Positions 1-8,320 of a DNA stretch of 64,000 nt are shown piece by piece. A program made the position numbers and the translations under genes. The stretch comes from Albimonas donghaensis (GTDB taxonomy: Bacteria; Pseudomonadota; Alphaproteobacteria; Rhodobacterales; Rhodobacteraceae). Below the pieces are notes generated by a model. That model did no database searches, was not told the origin of the DNA, and was given only the letters and a program-made list of their open reading frames with translations. Positions within the stretch are counted from its first letter, which is position 1. Each line of letters opens with the position of its first letter. Where the stretch lies: positions 434,001 through 498,000 of the forward strand of contig NZ_FNMZ01000002.1 of assembly GCF_900106695.1 (NCBI RefSeq), given 5' to 3'.

Positions 1-1
1 G

Positions 2-1309
2 ACGCTGTTCGAGCGGGACGGGCGGCTTGGCGGGCACGCCAACACCGCGACGGTGCGCCATGCGGGCCGCGAGATCACCGTGGATACCGGCTTCATCGTG
101 TGCAACGCGCGCAACTATCCCAACCTGATGGGGATGTTCGAGCATCTGGGGGTCGAGACCGCCTGGTCCGACATGTCCTTCGGCTTTTCGCTGCGTGGCG
201 GCGCCTATGAATACGCTTGCGACGACCTCTCGACCCTGTTCGCCCAGAAACGCAACTGCGTGAACCCGCGCCATATCCGGATGCTGCTGGAGGTGGTGCG
301 CAAGTTCAACCGCACCGCCTCGGCGGAGCTGGCGGAGGGCGCGCTGACCGGGCTGTCGCTGGGCGAGTGGCTGGACCGGCGCGGCTATTCCCAGGCCTTC
401 CGCGACCGCTTCGTGCTGCCGATGGGGGGCGCGATCTGGTCGACCTCCACCCGGCGGATGCTGGACTTCCCGGCGGCGAATTTCGTGGCCTTCTTCGACA
501 ATCACGACCTGATGACCGGCCTCGACCCCGCCCAGCGCTGGCGGACGGTGCGGGGCGGCTCGCGCGAATACGTCGCGCGCGCCGCGGCGGCGCTGGGGGA
601 CCGGGCCGTGGCGGGCGTCGGCGCGCAGCGGATCCGGCGCGAGGCCGACGGCCTGCGCATCCGCTTCGACGACGGGTCCGAGGGGCGGTTCGACCAGGTG
701 GTGCTGGCCACCCATGCCGATGTCTCGCTGGGCCTGATGGCGGATGCGGACGCGACCGAGCGTCGGCTGCTCGGGGCCTTCCCCTATTCGAAGAACCTCG
801 CGGTGCTGCATTCCGATCCGTCGCTGATGCCGCGCCGGCGCAAGGTCTGGTCGTCGTGGAACTTCCTTTCCGAGGGGGCGGAGGCCGATGCGGAGCGCCC
901 GGCGCAGGTCACCTACTGGATGAACCGCCTGCAGCCGCTGGGCGACGACGCGCCGCCGCTCTTCGTGTCGCTCAACCCCGCGCGGCGGCCCGATCCGGCG
1001 CTGACGCATGGCGAATACAGCTACGACCACCCGCTTTATTCCACCGACAGTTTCGAGGCGCAGGCGGACATGGACGCGATCCAGGGCCGCGGCGGGCTGT
1101 GGCATGCGGGGGCGTGGCTCGGCTACGGTTTCCACGAGGACGGGCTGCGCGCCGGCCTGCGCGCCGCGGCGGCGCTGGGGGCGCGGCCGGACTGGGCGCG
1201 GGATCTCGGCGCGCCGCTGCCGGGGCCGAGCTTCGCGCCCGCCCACCTGCCCGCGCATGGCCCCGCGCCCGAACTGGCGGCGGCCGCCGCCGCCACCGCG
1301 GCGGAATAG
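2..1309 (+). CDS. FAD-dependent amine-oxidase-like protein (5' end missing)
   Basis: The gene enters from the left edge, so the Rossmann GxGxxG motif is lost. The reading frame is open from base 2, and the first residues, ERDGRLGGHANT, are the usual continuation of an FAD-binding fold in flavin amine oxidases. Near the C-terminus GAWLGYGFHEDGLRAG is the second FAD-contact motif of this group. The last 15 or so residues are an Ala-rich tail. It belongs to the soluble 'FAD-dependent oxidoreductase' family that sits beside DUF1365 and cyclopropane-fatty-acid synthase genes in many bacteria. The downstream gene begins 2 bases after the stop, so they are certainly co-transcribed. The substrate is not established; a role in modifying unsaturated membrane fatty acids is inferred from neighbours only. 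Confidence 0.88.
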   Translation, partial: TLFERDGRLGGHANTATVRHAGREITVDTGFIVCNARNYPNLMGMFEHLGVETAWSDMSFGFSLRGGAYEYACDDLSTLFAQKRNCVNPRHIRMLLEVVRKFNRTASAELAEGALTGLSLGEWLDRRGYSQAFRDRFVLPMGGAIWSTSTRRMLDFPAANFVAFFDNHDLMTGLDPAQRWRTVRGGSREYVARAAAALGDRAVAGVGAQRIRREADGLRIRFDDGSEGRFDQVVLATHADVSLGLMADADATERRLLGAFPYSKNLAVLHSDPSLMPRRRKVWSSWNFLSEGAEADAERPAQVTYWMNRLQPLGDDAPPLFVSLNPARRPDPALTHGEYSYDHPLYSTDSFEAQADMDAIQGRGGLWHAGAWLGYGFHEDGLRAGLRAAAALGARPDWARDLGAPLPGPSFAPAHLPAHGPAPELAAAAAATAAE

Positions 1310-1311
1310 CG

Positions 1312-2151
1312 GTGACGCGCTCCGATGCGATCCCGCCCGAACAGGGCTGCGCCTATCTTGGCCATGTCATGCACATGCGGCTGACGCCGCGTGCGCATCG
1401 CTTCCGCTATCGGCTGTGGACGCTGCTGCTGGACATCGACCGGCTGGAGGACACCGCCGCCCGCCTGCGCCTGTTCCGGGTCAACCGGCGGGGGTGGCTC
1501 TCGCATCACGACGCCGATCACGGGCCGCGCGACGGCTCCGCCCTGCGGCCCTGGGTCGAGGCGCGGCTGGCGGAGGCCGGGCGCCCGCCCCCCGCCCGCA
1601 TCCGCCTGCTGGCCATGCCGCGCGTGCTGGGCTTCGTGTTCAACCCGCTCTCGGTCTACTATTGCGAGGACGCCTCGGGGCGCCTGCGCAGCGTGATCTA
1701 CGAAGTGAAGAACACCTTCGGGGACCAGCGCGCCTATGTGCTGGCGGCGGAGCCCGAGGGCGCGGACCCCGACGCCCCCCGCCGTCATGCGCAGGCGAAG
1801 GAGATGTTCGTCTCCCCCTTCATCGGCATGGACCAGACCTACCGCTTTCACCTCGCCCCGCCGGGCGACCGGCTGGCGCTGCGCATCCGCCAGGGCTCGG
1901 CGGCCGAGGGCGACGTGCTGATCGCCACCCAGAACGGCGATCGCCTGCCGCTGACCGACGCGACGCTGGCCCGGCTGGCGCTGGCGCTGCCGCTGCTGCC
2001 GGTCAAGGTGATGGCCGCGATCCACTGGCAGGCCCTGCGGCTGGCGCTCAAGCGCGCGCCCTTCCGCCGCTATCCGGGGGCGGAGGCGGCCCATGCCCCC
2101 GCCGCACGAAGCGGGGATTTCGCAGCGTCCGACCCGGTTTCGACGGTGTGA
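1312..2151 (+). CDS. DUF1365 family protein
   Basis: This 279-residue protein matches the DUF1365 pattern. It has an N-terminal GHVMHMRLTPRAHRFRYR block, then LLDIDRL, VLGFVFNPLSVYYC near residue 105 and KEMFVSPFIGMD near residue 165. A GTG start two bases after the preceding stop is chosen because the conserved block begins only 17 residues later and internal ATGs would cut into it. The family has no proven biochemical activity. It is almost always found between an amine-oxidase-like flavoprotein and a cyclopropane-fatty-acid synthase, exactly as here, so a role in fatty-acid modification is a context inference. Confidence 0.88.
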   Translation: MTRSDAIPPEQGCAYLGHVMHMRLTPRAHRFRYRLWTLLLDIDRLEDTAARLRLFRVNRRGWLSHHDADHGPRDGSALRPWVEARLAEAGRPPPARIRLLAMPRVLGFVFNPLSVYYCEDASGRLRSVIYEVKNTFGDQRAYVLAAEPEGADPDAPRRHAQAKEMFVSPFIGMDQTYRFHLAPPGDRLALRIRQGSAAEGDVLIATQNGDRLPLTDATLARLALALPLLPVKVMAAIHWQALRLALKRAPFRRYPGAEAAHAPAARSGDFAASDPVSTV

Positions 2152-2187
2152 GCGGCCTGCAAAGGGCTGGCGCGGGCTCGGAACGCG

Positions 2188-2195
2188 TATTAATC
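2188..2195 (+). promoter_or_regulatory. TATTAATC motif before cfa
   Basis: An AT-rich octamer in otherwise GC-rich sequence, 32 bases before the cfa start. The same octamer, followed shortly by CAC..GAAC, occurs before the trgA-like gene. It has no convincing -35 partner at sigma-70 spacing, so it may be an activator or alternative sigma signal. Confidence 0.3.
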
Positions 2196-2227
2196 TTTTT
2201 CACCGAACTACAGAGGAGGCGCCTGAC

Positions 2228-3442
2228 ATGACGGGACCGCTCGAGACCGTTCGGGGGCAGACGGGGCTGCCGCGGTGGTTCGCCGCCGTGTTCGACACCG
2301 CCAGCGGCCTGACCCATGGCAGCATCACCTTCGCCCTGCCCGACGGCCGCGAATTCCGCGCCGCCGGCGATCAGCCCGGCCCCGCCGCGCGCATCGAGGT
2401 GCGCGACGCCTCGGTCTTCGCCCGCCTGATCCGCGAGGGCGAGCTGGGCTTCGCCGAGGCCTATATGGACGGCGCCTGGGACAGCCCGGACCTTCAGGCG
2501 GTGCTCGACGTCGCCCTGCTCAACAACGAGAACATGTCCCGCAAGTTCGCCGGCGCCGCGCTGGCCCGCATGGTCGAGCGTCTGCGGCACTGGATGAACC
2601 GCAACACGGTCAAGGGATCGAAGCGCAACATCGCGGCGCATTACGACCTGGGCAACCCGTTCTATTCCCGCTGGCTCGACCAGAGCATGACCTATTCCTC
2701 GGCCCTGTTCAGCGGCCGGCAGGAGAGCCTGGAGGCCGCTCAGCGCAACAAATACGCCGCCATCTGCGACAGTCTCGGGGCGCCCGAAGGCGGGCATATC
2801 CTGGAAATCGGCTGCGGCTGGGGCGGTTTCGCCGAATACGCCGCCCGCGACCGGGGCCTGCGGGTGACGGCGCTGACCATCTCCCAGGCCCAGCACGACT
2901 ACGCGCAGGCGCGGATGGCGCAGGCCGGGCTGTCGGACCGGGTCGACGTGGTGATCCGCGATTACCGGGAGGAGCGGGGGATCTATGACGGCATCGCCTC
3001 CATCGAGATGTTCGAGGCGGTGGGCGAGCAGTACTGGCCCGTCTATTTCGACACGGTGCGCGAGCGTCTGAAGCCCGGCGCCTGCGCCACGCTCCAGGTC
3101 ATCACCGTGGCCGACAAGCTGTTCGACGGCTACCGCAAGGGCGTGGACTTCATCCAGAAATACATTTTCCCCGGCGGCATGCTGCCCTCGCCCTCGCGGC
3201 TGGCCGAGCAGTCGCGCCGCGCGGGGCTGGAGCTCGCCAGTTCCATCGAGTTCGGGGAGAGCTACTCCGAGACGCTGCGCCGCTGGCGGGACCGCTTCAA
3301 CGGGGCCTGGGACGACATCGCGCCGATGGGATTCGACGAGCGATTCCACCGGATGTGGAATTTCTATCTGGCGAGCTGCGCGGCCTGCTTCCACGCGGGC
3401 ACGACCGACGTCACCCAGGTGACGCTGCGCCGCCCCGCCTGA
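2228..3442 (+). CDS. cfa: Cyclopropane-fatty-acyl-phospholipid synthase family methyltransferase
   Basis: This 404-residue protein is a class I SAM methyltransferase of the CFA synthase family. Those enzymes add a methylene bridge (or a methyl group) to the double bond of membrane phospholipid acyl chains. The SAM-binding motif LEIGCGWGGFAEYA lies near residue 193. Other family blocks are HYDLGNPFY and MTYSSALF just before it, and FIQKYIFPGGMLPS near residue 308. A strong GAGGAGG ribosome site sits 8 bases before the ATG. Third gene of the operon, 76 bases after the DUF1365 gene. Related CFA-like enzymes make furan or 10-methyl fatty acids, so the exact product is open. Confidence 0.92.
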   Translation: MTGPLETVRGQTGLPRWFAAVFDTASGLTHGSITFALPDGREFRAAGDQPGPAARIEVRDASVFARLIREGELGFAEAYMDGAWDSPDLQAVLDVALLNNENMSRKFAGAALARMVERLRHWMNRNTVKGSKRNIAAHYDLGNPFYSRWLDQSMTYSSALFSGRQESLEAAQRNKYAAICDSLGAPEGGHILEIGCGWGGFAEYAARDRGLRVTALTISQAQHDYAQARMAQAGLSDRVDVVIRDYREERGIYDGIASIEMFEAVGEQYWPVYFDTVRERLKPGACATLQVITVADKLFDGYRKGVDFIQKYIFPGGMLPSPSRLAEQSRRAGLELASSIEFGESYSETLRRWRDRFNGAWDDIAPMGFDERFHRMWNFYLASCAACFHAGTTDVTQVTLRRPA

Positions 3443-3483
3443 TCCCGGCCCTTTCCGCCCCTGCGTCATGTATGGATGCGGGG

Positions 3484-3522
3484 GCGATCGGGGGGGGCGA
3501 TCGGGGGCGGCGATCGGGGGCG
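3484..3522. repeat. Three 13-bp direct repeats
   Basis: Three head-to-tail copies of GCGATCGGGGGSG start at 3484, 3497 and 3510 with a strict 13-base period, in the gap after cfa. The block is non-coding. It looks like slippage-generated repetition, and the GATC cores could also be methylation targets. Confidence 0.75.
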
Positions 3523-3529
3523 GCGCGCG

Positions 3530-3547
3530 GGTAACGTGCTGGTTACC
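3530..3547. promoter_or_regulatory. Inverted repeat GGTAAC-N6-GTTACC, operator-like
   Basis: A perfect 6-bp inverted repeat with a 6-base centre lies directly before the TATTAATC motif and about 40-90 bases before the possible trgA starts. Size and position fit a dimeric regulator site. No regulator gene is adjacent, so the binding protein is unknown. Confidence 0.4.
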
Positions 3548-3588
3548 TTATTAATCCACTTGAACAGCGCCGGCCCTCGTGACAGGCT

Positions 3589-4167
3589 GTGCCCAGTAAG
3601 AGTCCTTTGCGTGTTATCTGTCTGCTCGGAGTTGAGCGCTTGCCCCATGATCCGTCCCGAGGCCCGCGTGCGGCCTCCGCCGCTTCGGCGCGCGAAACCT
3701 ACGCCTCCTCCCGCCTTCTGGTCGCGGTCCTCAGCGGCGCGCTCGGCCTTGCGGCGGTTCAGCTTCATTTGTCCTTCGTCCCCGCCGACCCGTTCGAGTC
3801 GCAGCAGGGCCTGTATTTCGCCGGCGGCGCGTCGGGTCTCTGGGCCGGCTGGGCGGTGATGGCGCGCGGCTTCGGCCGCGGGCTGCGGGCGCAGGTCTTC
3901 GGCGCGATCTCGGCGGTGTTCGCGGCGGCGCTCGCGCTCAGCCTGGCGGGCGGCGTGGGGTCGGTGCTGAACACCTACAGCTTCGGCGCCTTCGGCACGG
4001 TGGACGAACTGCTCCACCACCTGCTGGCCAAGTCGGTGGCGACCGGCACGGCGATCGCCGGCTCGCCGGCGCTGTTCCCGGCGGCGCTGGCGGCGCTGGC
4101 GACGGCGCTGCTGGGCGACCTGGCCCACCGGCTGTGGGATGAGCCCCGGATCGAGCCGATCCACTGA
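3589..4167 (+). CDS. TrgA-family membrane protein
   Basis: This protein of up to 192 residues resembles the TrgA tellurite-resistance family of Rhodobacterales. A first hydrophobic segment (LLVAVLSGALGLAAVQLHL) is followed by a Gly-rich segment containing GLWAGWAVM. A third segment is VFGAISAVFAAALALSLAGG, and a last one near the C-terminus ends GDLAHRLWDE. The start is uncertain. GTG at 3589 gives the longest form. TTG at 3640 has a GGAG 9 bases upstream and gives 175 residues, closer to the usual family length. The family was named from tellurite resistance loci but its mechanism is not known. It lies downstream of cfa behind its own operator-like palindrome. Confidence 0.75.
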   Translation: MPSKSPLRVICLLGVERLPHDPSRGPRAASAASARETYASSRLLVAVLSGALGLAAVQLHLSFVPADPFESQQGLYFAGGASGLWAGWAVMARGFGRGLRAQVFGAISAVFAAALALSLAGGVGSVLNTYSFGAFGTVDELLHHLLAKSVATGTAIAGSPALFPAALAALATALLGDLAHRLWDEPRIEPIH

Positions 4168-4418
4168 ATTCGCGGCCCCGCCCAGGCCCGCGTCCCCGGT
4201 CGCAGGACCGGCGGACCGCGGCGCGCGCGGCGAGGCCACGACACGAAGTCGCCGGGCGATCCGCTCGCCTGTGTTGACCGGTCCGGGCGGCGGACCATCC
4301 CTCCTTCCCGCCCGGACCGACCGCTTTTTCCGCGGTCCCGCGGTCGCCCCACGCCCTTCCCGCCAAACGCTTGCGTGAACGCGCTTGCCCCGGCCCGCAG
4401 GCGCGCCATGTCCCGGCC

Positions 4419-5792
4419 ATGACGCCGCGCGCCGCCGGGGATGGCCCCGCTTCCCAGAGCCCGAGCTCCGCCTCCCGCATCGGCTGGAGGCGTCTTGCGG
4501 CCTATGCCGCGCCGATGGCGCCGCTGGGGATGCTGCATTTTCCGATCTGGGTCTATGTCGCGCCGTTCTACGCCGGGCTCGGCGCGGATCTGGCGCTGCT
4601 CGGCGCCATGGTGCTGGCGGCGCGGCTGCTGGACGCGATCACCGACCCGGCCATGGGCGTGCTGTCGGACCGCACGCCGCGGGCGCTCGCGGCCCGGTTC
4701 GGGCGCCGCAAGCCCTGGCTGGCGCTGGCGGCGCCGGTGATCCTGTTCTCCGCCTGGCGTCTGCTGATCCCGCCCGAGGGCGCGGGCGCCCTGCATGCCG
4801 GGCTGTGGCTGGGCGTGCTGATGATCGGCTGGACCGCGGCGCTGACCCCCTATCTCGCCTGGGGCGCGGAGCTGGAGCAGGGCTACGCCGCCCGCGCCCG
4901 CGTCACCGCCTGGCGCGAAAGCGCGGGCCTGCTGGGCATGGCCGGGGCCGCGGTGCTCTACGCCACCGGCGCGGACGCGGCGGCGGGGCTGGCGGCGGTG
5001 TTCGCCGCGCTGGCGCTCGCCCTGCCCGTCGCCACCGCCGCGGCGCTGGTCGCCGTGCCCGAGCCGCCCGACCGTTCCCGCCGTCGCCTGCCCTGGCGCG
5101 AGGCGATGCGGGCCGCGGCGCGCAACCGGGCCTTCGCGCGGCTGATCGCGGCCTGGTTCCTCAACGGCGCCGCCAACGCCCTGCCCGCCGCGCTGTTCCT
5201 GTTCTTCGTCGAGCAGCGCCTGGGCGCCCCCGACGCCGCCGGTCCGCTGCTGATCCTCTATTTCATGGCCGCCGTGCTGGGCGCCCCGGTCTGGAGCCGC
5301 CTGTCCGAGCGCTTTCCCAAGCATCGGGTCTGGGGCGTCGCCATGCTCTGGGCCTGCGCGGTCTTCGTCTGGGCGCCGCTGCTGGGGCCGGGCGACGTGG
5401 CGGCCTTCGCGGTGATCACGGCGCTGTCGGGCTTTGCGCTGGGGGCCGATCTGGCGCTGCCGCCGGCGATCCAGGCCGATGTGGTCGACGCCGACGCGGC
5501 CGAGACCGGAGAGCATCGCGCCGGCGCCTTCTTCGCCGCCTGGTCGGTGACCGCCAAGGCCGCGCAGGCGGTGGCGGCAGGGCTGGCGCTGCTAGCGCTG
5601 TCGGCGGCGGGCTTCGACGCGGCCGTCGCAGCCCAGGCCCAGTCCGCCGGCGCGCTCAGCCTGCTCGCGGCGCTTTACGCCCTCGCCCCCGCGGTTCTGA
5701 AGATCGCGGCGGTGGCTCTGGTCTGGCGCTTTCCCATCGACCGTGAGGCGCAGGCCGCGCTTCGCGCCCGGCTCGACGCCCCCGCGGCGTGA
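4419..5792 (+). CDS. MFS transporter of the GPH (sugar/cation symporter) type
   Basis: A 457-residue polytopic membrane protein of the glycoside-pentoside-hexuronide branch. The diagnostic block AARLLDAITDPAMGVLSDRT comes after the second helix, followed by RFGRRKPWL. About twelve hydrophobic segments are visible. The ATG giving MTPRAAGDG is preferred over an upstream GTG because conserved sequence begins well after it. Substrate is unknown: GPH members move sugars with cations, and distant members serve as lipid or carotenoid-linked transporters. Placement beside the cfa cluster recalls a GPH-type gene near the lipid genes of the Rhodobacter sphaeroides RpoE-ChrR locus, which is an analogy from memory rather than proof. 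Confidence 0.85.
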   Translation: MTPRAAGDGPASQSPSSASRIGWRRLAAYAAPMAPLGMLHFPIWVYVAPFYAGLGADLALLGAMVLAARLLDAITDPAMGVLSDRTPRALAARFGRRKPWLALAAPVILFSAWRLLIPPEGAGALHAGLWLGVLMIGWTAALTPYLAWGAELEQGYAARARVTAWRESAGLLGMAGAAVLYATGADAAAGLAAVFAALALALPVATAAALVAVPEPPDRSRRRLPWREAMRAAARNRAFARLIAAWFLNGAANALPAALFLFFVEQRLGAPDAAGPLLILYFMAAVLGAPVWSRLSERFPKHRVWGVAMLWACAVFVWAPLLGPGDVAAFAVITALSGFALGADLALPPAIQADVVDADAAETGEHRAGAFFAAWSVTAKAAQAVAAGLALLALSAAGFDAAVAAQAQSAGALSLLAALYALAPAVLKIAAVALVWRFPIDREAQAALRARLDAPAA

Positions 5793-6333
5793 TCCGGCCG
5801 GCGCCCGCATGTCGGGGCATGAGCACTCAAGCGGAACGTTTTGGCGGAACGTGCGGGCGGAGCGATCGGGCGGAAAGCGAACCGCGCCCCGGTCTCGCTT
5901 CCGCCCGATCCTCCCCGACTCGCACGCGGCCCGACGCGGCCCGCGGTCCGGCAAGGCCTCGACCCTGCCGCGCTGCCGAACGCGCCCCGCCCCAGCAGGG
6001 TCGCCTTCGCTGCAGCGGCAAGGCCGATCGCATCGCCCGTCGCCCCCGTTCGACGATGCGCCGCCCCTCTCCGGAACCGGGGCGTCGGCCCGCGCTCCCT
6101 CCGTCTCCGCGCCCCAGCGCGGCGTCGCCGTGAACGCTTAATTAATCTAAAGTGAATAAAACCCGACCGCAACGTCAATTTGCACGAATCGGCGCCCCCG
6201 CGCGGATTTCAATTGCGCGCTCTCGCCCCCGGCCTCCCCTTCCCGCCCGTCCCGCGGCCCCGCATCGCTTGCGTTCGCGCGCGAGCGTGCTATCGCCTCG
6301 GGCGAATTGGACGACGGCAGGGCGGAGGACGTC
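5793..6333. other. 541-bp intergenic region before pheS
   Basis: No credible gene. It contains two GCGGAACG direct repeats 13 bases apart (5831 and 5844). A conspicuous AT-rich island around 6138-6165 includes TTAATTAATC and is the best place to look for the pheS promoter. I could not fit a clean -35/-10 pair. Confidence 0.5.
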
Positions 6334-7416
6334 ATGGACGGGTTGGACACGCTTCGAGCGTCCTGGCTGGGGCGCATCGCCGATGCGGCGGACGAACAGG
6401 CGCTGGAAGGCGCGCGGCTCGGCGCGCTCGGCAAGAAGGGCGAAGTCAGCCTGATGATGCGCGAGCTGGGCAAGATGACGCCCGAGCAGCGCCAGCAGGC
6501 GGGCCCGGCGCTGAACGCGCTGAAGGATGAGCTGAACTCGGCGCTGGCCGCGCGCCGCGCCGCGCTGTCGGACGCGGCGCTGGCCGAGCGGCTGCGGACC
6601 GAATGGCTGGACGTCTCGCTCGCGCCCCGGCCGCGGGCCATGGGCACGATCCACCCGGTTTCCCAGGTCACGGAGGAGGTCGCGGCGATCTTCGCCGACA
6701 TGGGCTTCGGCGTCGCCGAGGGCCCGCAGATCGAGAGCGACTGGTACAATTTCGACGCCCTCAACATGCCCTCGCACCATTCCGCGCGGGCCGAGATGGA
6801 CACGTTCTACATGGCCCGCGGCGAGGGCGACGACCGCGCCCCCCACGTCCTGCGCACCCATACCTCCCCGGTGCAGATCCGCACCCTGCAGGACCGCGGC
6901 GCGCCGATCCGCATCATCGCGCCGGGGCGGGTCTACCGCTCGGATTTCGACCAGACCCACACGCCGATGTTCCACCAGGTGGAGGGGCTGGCGATCGACC
7001 GCGACATCTCCATGGCCAACCTGAAATGGGTGCTGGAGGAGTTCTTCGCGGCCTTCTTCGAGGTCGAGGGCGTGGAAACCCGCTTCCGCGCCTCGCATTT
7101 CCCGTTCACCGAGCCGTCGGCCGAGGTCGATATCCGCTGTTCGTGGAAAGACGGGACGCTGAAGGTCGGCGAGGGCGACGGCTGGCTGGAGGTGCTGGGC
7201 TCCGGCATGGTTCACCCGAAGGTGCTGGCCGCCGCCGGGATCGACCCCAACGAATGGCAGGGCTTCGCCTTCGGCATGGGGATCGACCGGATCGCGATGC
7301 TGAAATACGGCATCCCCGACCTGCGCGCCTTTTTCGACGCGGACCTGCGCTGGCTGCGCCATTACGGCTTCGCGGCGCTGGACGTGCCGACCATGCGCGG
7401 CGGGCTGAGCGCGTGA
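6334..7416 (+). CDS. pheS: Phenylalanine--tRNA ligase alpha subunit
   Basis: This 360-residue catalytic subunit of the (alpha-beta)2 PheRS charges tRNA-Phe. The N-terminal 90 residues form the coiled tRNA-contact arm. Class II core features follow: [45 protein letters not shown], and the motif 3 ending [18 protein letters not shown] near residue 315. ATG 6334 follows GGAGG by about 6 bases and gives the normal length. An earlier in-frame ATG at 6307 lacks this spacing. The next gene starts on the last base of its stop codon. Confidence 0.97.
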   Translation: MDGLDTLRASWLGRIADAADEQALEGARLGALGKKGEVSLMMRELGKMTPEQRQQAGPALNALKDELNSALAARRAALSDAALAERLRTEWLDVSLAPRPRAMGTIHPVSQVTEEVAAIFADMGFGVAEGPQIESDWYNFDALNMPSHHSARAEMDTFYMARGEGDDRAPHVLRTHTSPVQIRTLQDRGAPIRIIAPGRVYRSDFDQTHTPMFHQVEGLAIDRDISMANLKWVLEEFFAAFFEVEGVETRFRASHFPFTEPSAEVDIRCSWKDGTLKVGEGDGWLEVLGSGMVHPKVLAAAGIDPNEWQGFAFGMGIDRIAMLKYGIPDLRAFFDADLRWLRHYGFAALDVPTMRGGLSA

Positions 7417-7826
7417 TGCAGCGGCGTCCGGGACAGGTATCCGGGCGCGGCTTCGGGCGCGCGCCGACGCAGGTCACGGGCGCCGCGCCGCGCACCGACA
7501 TCACCCGGGCGGAGCTGCGGGCGATCCGCGCAAAGGCGGCGAATCGCAACGGGCCGTGGCGCTTCGACGGACTGGCCTGGGCGTCGCGCGGGCTGATCGG
7601 CGCCGGCGCTCTGGGCGGGCTGACCGCGTTCGCGATCCGGCTTCCGGGCGCCGAGGCGCTGCTCTCCGCCGCCCTCGGACATGGGGCCGCCCTGGGACAA
7701 GGGGCCGCCGTGGGACATGGGACCGACGCGCCCCTGCTGGCCTTCGCCGCCGGTCCCGGCCTGATCGTCGCCTCAGTGCTCTGCGCCAGCCTCGGCGCGA
7801 GCCTGCGGGTGATGCGGAAGCCCTGA
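7416..7826 (+). CDS. Small predicted membrane protein in the pheS-pheT locus
   Basis: I do not recognise this 136-residue protein. Its ATG overlaps the pheS stop by one base (TGATG), so it is translationally coupled to pheS. The N-terminal 55 residues are basic and polar. Two hydrophobic segments follow (GLIGAGALGGLTAFAIRL near 63 and LLAFAAGPGLIVASVLCASLGASL near 108). Between them is a repeated Gly-His stretch, GHGAALGQGAAVGHGT, encoded by degenerate tandem 21-bp units. The protein ends RVMRKP. It is probably a two-helix inner-membrane protein. Nothing shows a link to tRNA charging beyond position. Confidence 0.75.
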   Translation: MQRRPGQVSGRGFGRAPTQVTGAAPRTDITRAELRAIRAKAANRNGPWRFDGLAWASRGLIGAGALGGLTAFAIRLPGAEALLSAALGHGAALGQGAAVGHGTDAPLLAFAAGPGLIVASVLCASLGASLRVMRKP

Positions 7827-8320
7827 CCTTCCGCCCCCCGTCATGCCGCGCCGATCCGCCCGATCATTCTGCGCGGTCATTCTGCGCGGTCATGAAGAAA
7901 ATCGCCCCCGCGGCGACCGTGTGCAGTCGGAGTATATTCCGCCGCGAGGGCTGCGACCGGTCCGGCGCGGGTCCCCGGACGGTCGTTCTGAGTTCATATG
8001 GCGGCGATCCTTGGCCTCGCCGCATTCTCTCCACCTATATGAAGGAGACCTGACTTCCTCGAATACAACCCCAGAGTGCGTTTCGATTCAAGACCGCATC
8101 AGGCGCGCTTTGCAGAAAACTTCGCATGAAAGTCTCCGCCCCCGCCCAGGACCTGCGCGGTTCGTGATGGGCGGGCGCCCCCGCCCGCATCGCGGGGCCT
8201 GACGCTCCCGCCCGGCCCCAGGCGCCCGCGCCCCGTGTCCACCGCGCCGCCCCTGCCCATGGACATCCGCGCCCCACAGGCTAGAACACGGCCCGAACCC
8301 CGACCGGCGGAGCGCATGCG
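7827..8320. other. 494-bp intergenic region before pheT
   Basis: Holds two perfect 13-bp direct repeats, TCATTCTGCGCGG, at 7864 and 7877. It also has a locally AT-richer stretch (7985-8085) with a four-codon reading frame behind AAGGAG at 8039-8053, and a GC-rich imperfect hairpin near 8166-8190. The four-codon frame could be a leader peptide, but it has no Phe codons (M-K-E-T), so it is not a classical pheST attenuator. pheT probably has its own promoter here. Confidence 0.45.

Noticed and set aside
3440-3445. TGATCC hexamers as RpoE/ECF -35 elements (also near 5788 and 10757).
   Set aside because: Each is a TGA stop codon followed by TCC at a gene end, and no TAAG-type -10 lies 17-18 bases downstream.
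7843-8202. A 119-codon frame before pheT that could be a small gene.
   Set aside because: Repetitive start, Arg/Pro-rich, no ribosome site and no family similarity. The region is better read as an untranslated leader.
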